A DNA stretch of 28,437 bases. It comes from Limimaricola sp041580155 (GTDB taxonomy: Bacteria; Pseudomonadota; Alphaproteobacteria; Rhodobacterales; Rhodobacteraceae). Position 1 is the first letter of the stretch. Each line of letters begins with the position of its first letter. The stretch covers positions 1-28,437 of the forward strand of contig JBFGEI010000008.1 in the NCBI GenBank assembly GCA_041580155.1, read 5' to 3'. Under the pieces are notes generated by a model that saw nothing but the letters and a program-made list of their open reading frames with translations, was not told where the DNA came from and did not search any database. Below, piece after piece: positions 6,652 through 15,760 of the stretch. The position numbers were made by a program, and so were the translations under genes.

Positions 6652-7600
6652 GCGCGGCGCCCGGATCGACGGGTTTCTCGTCGCGACCGGCCACGCCGGC
6701 CACGCCCGACTGCCGCTGGCGGGCGATGCCTCGGCGCGGCGCTACCTGCGGCTGACGGATGGCGAACAGAGCCTGATCCTGATGGATTGCCCACCCGGCA
6801 GCGGCGAGGCGCTCGGCGCGTTTCTCGGCATCGCCCGGCACCTGACCGGCATCGGTCTCTGCGCGCCGCGGATCATCGCCGCCGACGCCGACGCCGGGCT
6901 GGCGCTGATCGAGGACCTGGGTCCGGACCAGGTCGCGCAATGGGCCGAGGCCCACCCGGCCTCCGCTGCCCTGCCCTACGGCGCCGCGGTCGAGGTGCTG
7001 GTGCGGCTGCAGTCGCGGCCCGCGCCGCCGGGGCTGGTGCTGCTGACCCCGCAGCTTGGCGCCGAGATGATCGCGCCGCTTGCCGAATGGTACGCGCCGC
7101 AGCTGGATCTGCTGGCGATCCAGGCCGCGCTGCAGGACGCGCTGGCGCGGCACGCGCCGTCGCCGGACCGGCTGGCGCTGCGCGATTACCATGCCGAAAA
7201 CCTGATCTGGCGCCCCGAACGTCAAGGCACCGACCGGATCGGGCTGCTCGACTTCCAGGACGCGGTGCTGGCGCCGGCCGAATACGATCTGGTGTCGCTG
7301 CTGCGCGACGCCCGACGCGACGTGGCCGAACCGCTGCGCCAGCAGATGATGCTGCGGTTCGCCGAGCTGACCGACCGCGACCCCGAGCGCGTCGTCGCCG
7401 CCTGCGCCTGCCTCGGGCTGCAGCGCAACCTGCGGATCCTCGGGATCTTCGCGCGGTTGGCGCGGCGCGACGGCAAGACCCGCTACCTGGCGCTGATGCC
7501 GCGGGTCTGGCGCCAGATCCAGGCCGATCTCGACCACCCCGCGCTCGCCGCGCTGAAGCCGCTGGTCGCCGCGGTCCCGTCCCCCGAGGAGAACGCATGA
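6644..7600 (+). CDS. amgK: APH-family sugar kinase, AmgK-like (MurNAc/GlcNAc anomeric kinase)
   Basis: Aminoglycoside-phosphotransferase-fold kinase, 318 aa. The catalytic loop is visible as D181 and H183 to N186 in RDYHAENL, and the metal-binding motif as D203 in LLDFQDA. The TTG at 6644 is chosen because it has GGAG 8 nt upstream and the reading frame has no closer ATG; it overlaps the tsaE stop. AmgK phosphorylates the anomeric hydroxyl of N-acetylmuramic acid for peptidoglycan recycling. That role is supported by the next gene, a MurU-like nucleotidyltransferase, which is the partner order in Pseudomonas and Caulobacter. Substrate specificity cannot be read from the sequence. Confidence 0.82.
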   Translation: MTERGARIDGFLVATGHAGHARLPLAGDASARRYLRLTDGEQSLILMDCPPGSGEALGAFLGIARHLTGIGLCAPRIIAADADAGLALIEDLGPDQVAQWAEAHPASAALPYGAAVEVLVRLQSRPAPPGLVLLTPQLGAEMIAPLAEWYAPQLDLLAIQAALQDALARHAPSPDRLALRDYHAENLIWRPERQGTDRIGLLDFQDAVLAPAEYDLVSLLRDARRDVAEPLRQQMMLRFAELTDRDPERVVAACACLGLQRNLRILGIFARLARRDGKTRYLALMPRVWRQIQADLDHPALAALKPLVAAVPSPEENA

Positions 7601-8286
7601 CCCCGCAGGCCATCATGATTTTCGCCGCCGGTCTTGGCACCAGGATGGCGCCGCTGACCGCGGACCGGCCGAAGCCGCTGATCGAGATCGGCGGCCGCGC
7701 CCTGATCGACCACGCGCTCGAGCTGACCGAACCGGTGATGCCGCTGCGCCGGGTCGTGAATGTGCACCATCGCGGCGACATGCTGCGCCGCCATCTCTCG
7801 GGCCGCGACCTGGCGCTGTCGGACGAGACCGACAAGCTGCTCGAGACCGGCGGCGGGCTGCGCCATGCCCGACCGCTGCTCGGCCCCGGCCCGGTATTCA
7901 CGCTGAACTCGGACGCGATATGGTCGGGTCCGAACCCTCTGCAGACCCTGCAGCGGGCCTGGGATCCGACCCGGATGGAGGCGCTACTGCTGCTCTTGCG
8001 CCCCGAGGACGCGCTGGGCCATGCCGGGCAAGGCGACTTCCTGATCGGCGCCGACGGCCGGCTGAGCCGTGGGCCCGGGCTGGTCTATTCCGGGGCGCAG
8101 ATCGTGCTGCCCGACGGGCTCGACGCGATCGCCGAGGACGCGTTCTCGCTGAACCTGCTGTGGAACCAGATCGCGGCGCGCGGCGGGCTTTACGGCGTGG
8201 TGCATGACGGCCGCTGGTGCGACGTCGGCCGGCCCGACTGCATCGCGCTGGCCGAGGCGATGCTGAGGGACGACCATGTTCTCTGA
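7597..8286 (+). CDS. murU: MurU-like sugar-1-phosphate nucleotidyltransferase
   Basis: Nucleotidyltransferase of the NTP_transferase family, 229 aa. The N-terminal signature AAGLGTRM (10-17) is followed by RPKPL with the catalytic lysine K26, then NSDAIW as the metal-binding Asp region, and a C-terminal WCDVGRPD that fits MurU/RfbA-type enzymes. Predicted reaction: uridylylation of MurNAc-1-phosphate to UDP-MurNAc, following the AmgK-like kinase. The start overlaps the kinase stop (ATGA), with GAGGAG upstream; its stop overlaps the addB start by 11 nt. Confidence 0.85.
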   Translation: MTPQAIMIFAAGLGTRMAPLTADRPKPLIEIGGRALIDHALELTEPVMPLRRVVNVHHRGDMLRRHLSGRDLALSDETDKLLETGGGLRHARPLLGPGPVFTLNSDAIWSGPNPLQTLQRAWDPTRMEALLLLLRPEDALGHAGQGDFLIGADGRLSRGPGLVYSGAQIVLPDGLDAIAEDAFSLNLLWNQIAARGGLYGVVHDGRWCDVGRPDCIALAEAMLRDDHVL

Positions 8287-11215
8287 CGCGCCCGCGCCGC
8301 GGCTTTACGCCCTGCCGCCCGGCGTCGATTTCGCCACCGAGGTGGTCGCCGGGCTGCGCGCCCGCCTGGCCGGCGCGCCGCCCGAGGCGATGGCGCGGGT
8401 CACGCTCTACGTCAACACGCGGCGGATGCAGCGCCGGATGCGCGAGGTGTTCGACCAGGGCCCGGCGACGCTGCTGCCGCGGATGCGGCTGATCACCGAC
8501 CTGGCGCTCGACCCGTTCGGCCCCGACCTGGCGTTGCCGATGGCGCCGCTGCGCCGGCGGCTGGAGCTGTCGCGGCTGGTGGCGCAGCTGATCGAGGCGC
8601 AGCCCGACCTGGCGCCGCGCGCCGCCCTTTACGACCTGTCCGACAGCCTTGCCGGGCTGATGGACGAGATGCAGGGCGAAGGCGTGACCCCCGACACCAT
8701 CGCCGGGCTCGACGTCACCGACCTGTCGGGACACTGGGCCCGCAGCCTGCAGTTCCTGACCATCGTGCAGCGCTGGTTCGGCCCCGACGAGGCGCCGGAC
8801 CGCGAGGCCCGTCAGCGCCAGGCGGTCGAACGGCTGGTGGCGCGCTGGCAGGCCACGCCGCCAGCCGACCCGATCATCGTCGCCGGCTCCACCGGATCGC
8901 GCGGCGCCACGGCGCTGTTCCTGCAGGCGGTGGCGCGGCAGCCGCAGGGCGCGGTGATCCTGCCCGGCGTCGATACCGACCAGCCGCAGCAGGTCTGGGA
9001 CCGGCTCGACGACGCGCCGTCGGGCGAGGACCACCCGCAGTTCCGGTTCCAGCGGATCATGCGGTTGCTGGAGGTCGGCGCGCAGGACCTGCGGCTTTGG
9101 CACGACACCGCGCCGCCGGCGCCGGCCCGCAACCGGCTGGTGTCGCTGTCGCTGCGCCCGGCCCCGGTCACCGACCAGTGGCGCGACGAAGGCCCCGAGC
9201 TTGGCGATCTGGGGCCCGCGACCTCGGGTCTGACGCTGCTCGAGGCGCCGTCGCCGCGCGCCGAGGCCGAGACCATCGCGCTGCGCATGCGCGCCGCGCT
9301 GGACGAAGGCAAGGTGGTGGCGCTGGTCACTCCGGACCGGATGTTGACCCGGCAGGTCGCGGCGGCGCTCGACCGTTGGAACATCGTACCCGACGACAGC
9401 GCCGGGGTGCCGCTGCCGCTGTCGCCACCGGGTCGGTTCCTGCGCCAGGTCGGCGAACGGCTGGGCCAGAAACCGGCGCCGGCGGCGCTGCTGTCGCTGC
9501 TCAAGCACCCGCTGTGCCACTCCGGCTCGGACCGCGGTCCGCACCTGCTGCGCACCCGCGAGCTTGAACTGGCGCTGCGCCACGCCGGCGCGGCGCATCC
9601 AGATGCGGCGCTGCTGCGCGGCTGGGCCACCGACACCGGGCCGAATGATCCGGGCCGGATCGCCTGGGCCGACTGGCTGGCGGCCACGCTCGATCGCGAC
9701 GGCGATGCGGTCGAACGTCCGCTGGCGGCGCATCTGGCCGGGCACCTGGCGCTGGCCGAGCACCTGGCCGCCGGCCCCGATGCCGGTGGCAGCGGCGGGC
9801 TGTGGGACGAGGCGGCGGGCCGCGCGGCGCGCGAGATCTGCGACGATCTGGCCGAACACGCCGACGCCGCCGGCGACATGGGGCTGGCCGATTACCGGGC
9901 GCTGTTCGAAGGCGTGCTGCGCGGCGTCGAGGTGCGCAACCGCGACGCCGGCGACCCGCGCGTGCTGATCCGCGGCACGCTCGAGGCGCGGGTGCAGGGC
10001 GCCGATCTGACGATTCTCGGCGGGATGAACGAAGGCGCCTGGCCGGAAGCGCCGGCCGCCGACCCCTGGCTGAACCGCAAGATGCGCGCCGAAGCGGGTC
10101 TGTTGCTGCCGGAACGCCGGATCGGCCTGTCGGCGCATGACTACCAGCAGGCGGTCGCCGGGGCCGAGGTCTGGATCACCCGCGCCACCCGGTCGGCCGA
10201 TGCCGAAACCGTGCCGTCGCGCTGGATCAACCGGTTGACCAACCTGCTGGTCGGGCTGCCGGATCAGAACGGCCCCGAGGCGCTGGCGGCGATGAAGGCG
10301 CGCGGCGCCGACTGGTTGGCCCGCGCCGCAACGCTGTCGGCCCCCGAGGCGCGGGTGCCGCCGGCGATCCGGCCGTCGCCGCGACCGCCTCTGGCGCATC
10401 GCCCGAGGCAGCTGTCGGTGACCGCGATCCGCCGGCTGATCCGCGACCCTTATTCGATCTACGCCGACAAGATCCTGCGGCTGCGGGCGCTCGACCCGCT
10501 GACGCCGCTGCCCGACGCGCCGCTGCGCGGCACGATCCTGCACAAGGTGTTCGAGCTGTTCCTGAAGGAAGGCCTGCGTCCCGAGGATCCGGCAGCGCGG
10601 TCGCGGCTGCTGGCGGTCGCCGAAACGGTGCTGGCCGAGCATTGCCCCTGGCCGACGGTCCGCCGGGTCTGGATGGCGCGGATCGCCCGGATCAGCGACT
10701 GGTTCCTGACCACCGAGGCGGCACGCCAGGCTGTCGCCACACCGCGCTGGTTCGAGGAAAAGGGCGCCGCCGAGATCGAGGATCTGGGCTTCACCCTGAC
10801 CGCCGAGGCCGACCGGATCGACGAGGGCCCCGAGGGGCTGCGGATCTACGACTACAAGACCGGTGCGCCGCCGACCGCGAAAGCGCAGAAGGTGTTCGAA
10901 AAGCAGTTGCTGCTCGAGGCGGCGATGGCCGAGCGCGGCGGTTTCGGCCGGGTCGGCGCCCAGCGCGTCGCCGGCGCCACCTACATCGGGCTTGGCGGCA
11001 AGGGCAGCGAAGTGCCGGCGCCGCTGTCCGACAGCCCGCCGTCGCAGGTCTGGGACGAGCTGCGCGAGCTGATCGCCCGCTGGCAGGAGCCGGACCGCGG
11101 GTATTCGTCGCGGATGGCGGTGCAGGAAACCGGAATTGCCGGCGATTTCGACCACCTGGCCCGCTGGGGCGAATGGGACCTGTCGACCCCTGTGACCTCG
11201 GAGGATGTCGGATGA
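8276..11215 (+). CDS. addB: Double-strand break repair protein AddB (alphaproteobacterial type)
   Basis: Subunit of the AddAB helicase-nuclease that processes double-strand ends for RecA loading, 979 aa, the usual size. Typical family stretches are NTRRMQRRM near the N-terminus, GMNEGAWPE in the middle, and a C-terminal PD-(D/E)XK nuclease with IYDYKTG (D859 to K861). The helicase half is degenerate, as is normal for AddB, and acts in Chi recognition. The four-cysteine iron-sulfur signature of Firmicute AddB is not seen. The ATG overlaps the end of murU; the stop overlaps the addA start (GATGA). Confidence 0.95.
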   Translation: MFSDAPAPRLYALPPGVDFATEVVAGLRARLAGAPPEAMARVTLYVNTRRMQRRMREVFDQGPATLLPRMRLITDLALDPFGPDLALPMAPLRRRLELSRLVAQLIEAQPDLAPRAALYDLSDSLAGLMDEMQGEGVTPDTIAGLDVTDLSGHWARSLQFLTIVQRWFGPDEAPDREARQRQAVERLVARWQATPPADPIIVAGSTGSRGATALFLQAVARQPQGAVILPGVDTDQPQQVWDRLDDAPSGEDHPQFRFQRIMRLLEVGAQDLRLWHDTAPPAPARNRLVSLSLRPAPVTDQWRDEGPELGDLGPATSGLTLLEAPSPRAEAETIALRMRAALDEGKVVALVTPDRMLTRQVAAALDRWNIVPDDSAGVPLPLSPPGRFLRQVGERLGQKPAPAALLSLLKHPLCHSGSDRGPHLLRTRELELALRHAGAAHPDAALLRGWATDTGPNDPGRIAWADWLAATLDRDGDAVERPLAAHLAGHLALAEHLAAGPDAGGSGGLWDEAAGRAAREICDDLAEHADAAGDMGLADYRALFEGVLRGVEVRNRDAGDPRVLIRGTLEARVQGADLTILGGMNEGAWPEAPAADPWLNRKMRAEAGLLLPERRIGLSAHDYQQAVAGAEVWITRATRSADAETVPSRWINRLTNLLVGLPDQNGPEALAAMKARGADWLARAATLSAPEARVPPAIRPSPRPPLAHRPRQLSVTAIRRLIRDPYSIYADKILRLRALDPLTPLPDAPLRGTILHKVFELFLKEGLRPEDPAARSRLLAVAETVLAEHCPWPTVRRVWMARIARISDWFLTTEAARQAVATPRWFEEKGAAEIEDLGFTLTAEADRIDEGPEGLRIYDYKTGAPPTAKAQKVFEKQLLLEAAMAERGGFGRVGAQRVAGATYIGLGGKGSEVPAPLSDSPPSQVWDELRELIARWQEPDRGYSSRMAVQETGIAGDFDHLARWGEWDLSTPVTSEDVG

Positions 11216-14200
11216 ACCGCCCCGTGACCCGGCGCGACGCCGCCACCGAACGCCAGGTGCAGGCCGCCGATCCGGCCAATTCGACCTGGCTTTCGGCCAA
11301 CGCCGGATCCGGCAAGACCCGGGTGCTGACCGACCGCGTGGCGCGGCTGCTGCTGGACGGCACCGACCCGCAGAACATCCTGTGCCTGACCTACACCAAG
11401 GCCGCGGCGAGCGAGATGCAGAACCGGCTGTTCCGCCGGCTTGGCGCCTGGGCGATGATGGACGACGCGCGGCTGCGCGACGAGCTCGAGGCGCTGGGCA
11501 CGCCGCAGGCGATCCCGCTGCGCTCGGCCCGCACCCTGTTCGCCCGCGCCATCGAAACCCCCGGCGGGCTGCGGATCCAGACCATCCATTCGTTCTGCGC
11601 CGGTCTGCTGCGGCGGTTCCCGCTCGAGGCCGGGGTCAGCCCGCAATTCACCGAGATGGAGGACCGCACCGCGCAGCTGCTGCGCGCCGAGGTGGTCGAC
11701 GCGATGTCGGAAGGCCCGCAACAGGGTCTGGTCGACGCCTTGGCGCGGCAGCATGGCGCCGAGGATCTCGACGGGCTGCTGGCCGAGATCAGCGCCCGGC
11801 GCGACGCGTTTCTCGGGCCCGAGGACGACGCGGCGCTGGCGGCCTGGTTCGACATCCAGCCCGGGCTGACGCTGGCCAGGTTCTACGAGACCTGCCTCGA
11901 TCCCGACGATCTCGCGACGCTCGACGCGCTGCGACTGCTATGTGCCAAGGGCGGCAAGACCGACGTCAAGGCGGCCGAGCGGATCGACGCGCTCGATCTC
12001 AAGGGCACGCCGGACTACCGGGTGGTGTCGGTGCTGGAATCGCTGTTCCTGTTCGGCGGCACCGCGAAGGCGCCCTTCGCCGCCAAGATCGGCCAGTTCC
12101 CGACCAAGGCGCTGCGCGAAGCCGATCCGGCGCTGATCGAGCGGCTCGACGATCTGATGCAGCGGGTCGAGGAGGGCCGGCCGCTGCGTCTGGCGCTGAC
12201 CGCGCTGGAACGCAGCCGGGTGCTGCACCGCTTCGGCCGGATCTTCGTGCCGGCCTACGAGGCGCGCAAGCTGGCCCGCGGCATGCTCGACTTCGACGAC
12301 CTGATCCGCAAGGCGCGGCAGCTGCTGACCGACCCGGCGGTGGCGCAATGGGTGCTGTTCCGGCTGGATGGCGGCATCGACCACATCCTGGTCGACGAAG
12401 CGCAGGACACTTCGCCGCAGCAATGGGCGGTGATCGAGCGGCTGGCCCAGGAATTCGCGGCCGGCGAGGGGGCGCAGCCGGATCGGCACCGGACGATCTT
12501 CGTGGTCGGCGACAAGAAGCAGTCGATCTATTCGTTCCAGGGCGCCGATCCCGAGGGCTTCGACCGGATGCAGCAGCATTTCGACGACCGGCTGCAGGCG
12601 GTCGGGCAGGGGCTGAACCGGCTTGATCTCGAATATTCGTTCCGCTCCTCCGAGGCGGTGCTGCGGGTCGTCGACCTGACCTTCGTCGGGCCGCACCGCG
12701 CGGGGCTGGGACACGAGGTGCCGCACCGCGCCTTCAAGTCCGAAATGCCCGGCCGGGTCGATCTCTGGCCGCCGGTCGAGAAAGCCGAGACCGAGGAGGA
12801 GGAGCGCGACTGGACCGACCCGGTCGACCGGATCGGCGAAACCCATCACGACGTGGTGCTGGCCGAACGCATCGCCGACGCGATCGTGGCGATGAAGGCG
12901 ACCGAGACGATCCCGGTCGAGATCGGCAATTCCGGCCGCTACGACCGGCGGCCGGTCACCGAAGGCGACGTGCTGATCCTGGTGCAGCGCCGGTCGACGC
13001 TGTTCTCCGAGATCATCCGCGCCTGCAAGACGCGCGACCTGAATGTCGCCGGCGCCGACCGGCTGCGGGTCGGCGCCGAGCTGGCGGTCAAGGACATCGC
13101 GGCGCTGCTGCGGTTCCTGGCGCTGCCCGAGGACGACCTGTCGCTGGCCGCGGCGCTGCGATCGCCGCTGCTGGGCTGGAGCGAGCAGCAGCTCTACGCC
13201 CTGGCGCAGGGCCGGCCCAAACGGCTCTGGCCGGCGCTGCGCGACAGCCGCGCGGCGCATCCCGAAACCCTCGCGGTGCTCGATGACCTGCGGCGCCAGG
13301 CCGATTTCCTGCGGCCCTACGACCTGATCAACCGGTTGCTGACCCGGCACGACGGCCGGCGCAAGCTGCTGGCGCGGCTTGGAACCGAGGCCGAGGACGG
13401 GATCGACGCGCTGCTGACCCAAGCACTGGGCTACGAGAAGACCGAGGTGCCGGGGCTGACCGGGTTCCTCGAATGGATGGACACCGACGACCTGGTGATC
13501 AAGCGGCAGGCCGAGGCGGCGGGCGACCGGCTGCGGGTGATGTCGGTGCACGGCGCCAAGGGTCTCGAGGCGCCGATCGTGATCCTGCCGGACAGCGCCA
13601 AGCGCCGCGTCGACCTGCGAAACCGCCTGTTAGCCGAGGACGAGCGGATGCTCTGGGCGACGCCGAAGGACGAGATGCCCGAGCGGATGCTGGCGCTGCG
13701 CGACACGCTGATCGACAGCCAGGAGCGCGAGCGCCGGCGGCTGCTTTACGTGGCGATGACCCGGGCCGAGAGCTGGCTGATCGTCTGCGCCGCCGGCGAC
13801 ACGGGCGTGGCCGGCGACAGCTGGCACGCGATGGTTGGCGAAGCGATGCAGCGGGTCGGGGCGCTGGGCCTCGCCACGCCGACCGGCGACGGGCTGCGGC
13901 ACGGCCATCTCGACTGGCAGGTGGGCGAGCTGCTCCAGCCGCGCCACCGCAAGGTCGCGGTGCCGGTGTCCGCCGACTACCCCGGCGTCGTGGCACCTAC
14001 CGCGGTCGAGGCAACGCTGTCGCCCTCCGATCGCGGCGGCGCCACGGCGCTGCCGGGCGACCCGGCCGGCGCCGACCTCGCGGCGGCGCTGGCCCGCGGC
14101 ACGCTGGTTCACATGCTGCTCGAACACCTGCCGGCGCTGCCGCCGGACCAGCGGCTGGTCCAAGGCCGCCGGTTGCTTGCCGCGGCCGAGGAGGCCGAGG

Positions 14201-14601
14201 GGCTTGGCGACACCGCGACGCTGCTCGAGGACGCACTGGCGCTGATCGAGGCACCCGGCCTGGCGCCGGCGTTCCGCGCCGACGCGCTGGTCGAGACCGA
14301 CATCACCGCGGCGCTGCCACAGTTGGGTGGCCGCCGGCTGCACGGCGCGATCGACCGCTTGCTGATCGACGACGAGCGGGTGCTGGCGATCGATTTCAAG
14401 ACCAATCGGCTGGTGCCGGCCTCGGCCGAGGAGGTGCCCGAGGGCATACTGCGGCAGATGGGCGCCTACGCGGCGATGCTGGCGCAGCTCTGGCCCGAGC
14501 GCCGGATCGAGACCGCGGTGCTCTGGACCGCCGAGGCGCGGCTGATGCCGCTGCCCGAGGCTCTGATCACGGCGGCGTTGCTGCGCGCCGGCTTGCCTTG
14601 A
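11212..14601 (+). CDS. addA: Double-strand break repair helicase-nuclease AddA
   Basis: UvrD/RecB-family 3'-5' helicase with a C-terminal nuclease, 1129 aa. Seen in order: Walker A ANAGSGKT (29-36), motif Ia CLTYTKAAA, motif II VDEAQD (394-399), motif III VVGDKKQSIYSFQGAD, motif IV YSFRSS, motif V MSVHGAKGLEAP, motif VI LYVAMTRA, and RecB-type nuclease IDFKTNR with D1061 and K1063. The frame is open far upstream inside addB, but the ATG at 11212 overlapping the addB stop is the coupled start used in this family. The stop codon overlaps the candidate trxA -35 element. Confidence 0.97.
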   Translation: MNRPVTRRDAATERQVQAADPANSTWLSANAGSGKTRVLTDRVARLLLDGTDPQNILCLTYTKAAASEMQNRLFRRLGAWAMMDDARLRDELEALGTPQAIPLRSARTLFARAIETPGGLRIQTIHSFCAGLLRRFPLEAGVSPQFTEMEDRTAQLLRAEVVDAMSEGPQQGLVDALARQHGAEDLDGLLAEISARRDAFLGPEDDAALAAWFDIQPGLTLARFYETCLDPDDLATLDALRLLCAKGGKTDVKAAERIDALDLKGTPDYRVVSVLESLFLFGGTAKAPFAAKIGQFPTKALREADPALIERLDDLMQRVEEGRPLRLALTALERSRVLHRFGRIFVPAYEARKLARGMLDFDDLIRKARQLLTDPAVAQWVLFRLDGGIDHILVDEAQDTSPQQWAVIERLAQEFAAGEGAQPDRHRTIFVVGDKKQSIYSFQGADPEGFDRMQQHFDDRLQAVGQGLNRLDLEYSFRSSEAVLRVVDLTFVGPHRAGLGHEVPHRAFKSEMPGRVDLWPPVEKAETEEEERDWTDPVDRIGETHHDVVLAERIADAIVAMKATETIPVEIGNSGRYDRRPVTEGDVLILVQRRSTLFSEIIRACKTRDLNVAGADRLRVGAELAVKDIAALLRFLALPEDDLSLAAALRSPLLGWSEQQLYALAQGRPKRLWPALRDSRAAHPETLAVLDDLRRQADFLRPYDLINRLLTRHDGRRKLLARLGTEAEDGIDALLTQALGYEKTEVPGLTGFLEWMDTDDLVIKRQAEAAGDRLRVMSVHGAKGLEAPIVILPDSAKRRVDLRNRLLAEDERMLWATPKDEMPERMLALRDTLIDSQERERRRLLYVAMTRAESWLIVCAAGDTGVAGDSWHAMVGEAMQRVGALGLATPTGDGLRHGHLDWQVGELLQPRHRKVAVPVSADYPGVVAPTAVEATLSPSDRGGATALPGDPAGADLAAALARGTLVHMLLEHLPALPPDQRLVQGRRLLAAAEEAEGLGDTATLLEDALALIEAPGLAPAFRADALVETDITAALPQLGGRRLHGAIDRLLIDDERVLAIDFKTNRLVPASAEEVPEGILRQMGAYAAMLAQLWPERRIETAVLWTAEARLMPLPEALITAALLRAGLP

Positions 14602-14626
14602 CCTTGGGGGGTGCCCCCCATACGTT
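14598..14626 (+). promoter_or_regulatory. Candidate trxA promoter with a G6/C6 inverted repeat in the spacer
   Basis: TTGACC (14598-14603) and TACGTT (14621-14626) are 17 nt apart. The spacer is almost wholly GGGGGG TG CCCCCC (14606-14619), a perfect inverted repeat. The -35 overlaps the addA stop codon. Transcription would begin near 14633, leaving a leader of about 27 nt with AAGGAG before trxA. The repeat could alternatively act as a poor addA terminator, but no T-run follows. Confidence 0.45.
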
Positions 14627-14659
14627 CCGATCCCGAACTTGATGCCAAGGAGATGCCTG

Positions 14660-14980
14660 ATGGCAACCGTTACAGTCACCGACGCGACCTTCGACACCGA
14701 AGTCCGCGAAGCCGATGTCCCCGTCGTGGTGGACTTCTGGGCCGAATGGTGCGGCCCCTGCAAGATGATCGGCCCCGCCCTCGAGGAGCTGTCGGCCGAG
14801 TATGGCGACAAGATCAAGATCGTGAAGGTCAACGTCGACGAGAACCCGAATTCGCCGGCCCAGATGGGGGTGCGCGGGATTCCGGCGCTGTTCCTGTTCA
14901 AGGACGGCAAGGTGGTGTCGAACCGCGCCGGCGCGGCGCCGAAAGCGGCGCTGAAGGGCTGGATCGACGAGTCGATCTGA
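14660..14980 (+). CDS. trxA: Thioredoxin TrxA
   Basis: Cytoplasmic disulfide reductant, 106 aa, the typical single-domain size. The active site WCGPC is at 30-34, the conserved DFWAEW precedes it, and the cis-proline lies in RGIPALFLF. The ATG at 14660 is chosen over an in-frame ATG 7 codons upstream because AAGGAG sits 7 nt before it and the protein then starts like other thioredoxins (MATVTVTD). trxA commonly follows addA in this group. A strong terminator lies about 20 bp after the stop. Confidence 0.97.
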   Translation: MATVTVTDATFDTEVREADVPVVVDFWAEWCGPCKMIGPALEELSAEYGDKIKIVKVNVDENPNSPAQMGVRGIPALFLFKDGKVVSNRAGAAPKAALKGWIDESI

Positions 14981-15000
14981 TCCCTCCGCAAAAGTCGATC

Positions 15001-15023
15001 AGGGCGCCTTCGGGCGCCTTTTT
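15001..15023 (+). terminator. Intrinsic terminator of trxA
   Basis: GGCGCC (15003-15008) pairs with GGCGCC (15013-15018) around a TTCG tetraloop, extended by a G-U and an A-U pair, and is followed by TTTTT. The very stable UUCG-type loop and U-run make this a clear terminator separating trxA from hslVU. Confidence 0.9.
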
Positions 15024-15043
15024 CGTCTCTGATGCAGAGCAAT

Positions 15044-15072
15044 CTTGCGCCCCCTGCCGGCCAACCCCATAT
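15044..15072 (+). promoter_or_regulatory. Heat-shock (RpoH/sigma-32) type promoter of hslVU
   Basis: CTTGCG (15044-15049) and CCCCATAT (15065-15072) are separated by 15 nt. The -10 is an essentially perfect match to the sigma-32 CCCCAT element and the -35 keeps CTTG. HslVU is a classical heat-shock protease, so the element is where one would expect it. The start would be near 15080, giving a leader of about 85 nt before hslV. Confidence 0.7.
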
Positions 15073-15164
15073 CGGCCCGAAGGTTTGACGGGGGCCAGCC
15101 TCGTCAATCGACGACACATGAAGAGACGCTGCGCCGGACCTGTTGCGCGGCGGGAGGAGACAGC

Positions 15165-15719
15165 ATGAGCGACGAATTTCCCGGTTGGCACGGCACCACG
15201 ATAATCGGGGTCCGCAAGGGCGGCCGGGTGGTCATCGCCGGCGATGGCCAGGTCAGCCTTGGCCAGACCGTGATCAAGGGCACCGCGCGCAAGGTGCGGC
15301 GGCTGTCGCCGGGTGGCCACGAGGTGATCGCCGGGTTCGCCGGGTCGACCGCGGACGCGTTCACCCTGCTCGAGCGTCTCGAAAAGAAGCTCGAGGCGAC
15401 GCCGGGTCAGCTGGCCCGCGCCAGCGTCGAGCTGGCCAAGGACTGGCGCACCGACAAGTACCTGCAGAAGCTCGAGGCGATGCTGATCGTCTCGGACGGC
15501 AGCGAATTGCTGGTGATCACCGGCGCCGGCGACGTGCTCGAGCCCGAGCACGACGTGACCGCGATCGGATCCGGCGGCAACTACGCCCTGGCCGCCGGCC
15601 GGGCGCTGATGGACAGCGATCTGGATGCCGAGGCCATCGCCCGCCGGGCGATGTCGATCGCCGCGGATATCTGCGTCTACACCAACGGAAAGCTCACGGT
15701 CGAAACCCTGGAGGCATGA
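15165..15719 (+). CDS. hslV: ATP-dependent protease peptidase subunit HslV (ClpQ)
   Basis: Threonine peptidase of the HslVU proteasome-like complex, 184 aa. The mature enzyme should begin at T11 (HG|TTIIGVRKGG), so the first ten residues act as a short propeptide. GDGQVSLG, a conserved lysine region (KGTARKVRRL) and GSGGNYALAAGRAL are typical. The ATG at 15165 has GGGAGGAG upstream; the longer open frame to 15045 is discarded because it would include the promoter. It is followed by hslU after a 70-bp AT-rich spacer. Confidence 0.96.
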   Translation: MSDEFPGWHGTTIIGVRKGGRVVIAGDGQVSLGQTVIKGTARKVRRLSPGGHEVIAGFAGSTADAFTLLERLEKKLEATPGQLARASVELAKDWRTDKYLQKLEAMLIVSDGSELLVITGAGDVLEPEHDVTAIGSGGNYALAAGRALMDSDLDAEAIARRAMSIAADICVYTNGKLTVETLEA

Positions 15720-15740
15720 GAAATTTTCTCAAATTTCTCA

Positions 15741-15760
15741 AAAATCCTTTGAAGGATTTT
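15741..15760 (+). repeat. AT-rich inverted repeat between hslV and hslU
   Basis: AAAATCCTT (15741-15749) and AAGGATTTT (15752-15760) form a 9-bp inverted repeat, inside a spacer where only 10 of the first 41 bases after the hslV stop are G or C. Just upstream AAATTTTCTC and AAATTTCTCA form a short near-direct repeat. It may be an RNA processing or attenuation element between the two subunit genes. The U-run is short and interrupted, so full termination seems unlikely. Confidence 0.55.

Noticed and set aside
7898..11155. Very long minus-strand open frame (1085 codons) opposite addB
   Set aside because: It is antisense to addB, whose motifs and length are unambiguous. Arg/Gly/Gln/Pro-rich composition is typical of antisense frames in high-GC DNA.
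10642..11211. Upstream extension of the addA frame
   Set aside because: It overlaps the addB nuclease domain in another frame; the ATG at 11212 is the coupled family start.
13630..15117. Minus-strand frame spanning addA, trxA and the hslV leader
   Set aside because: Antisense to well-supported genes and low-complexity; no recognisable domain.
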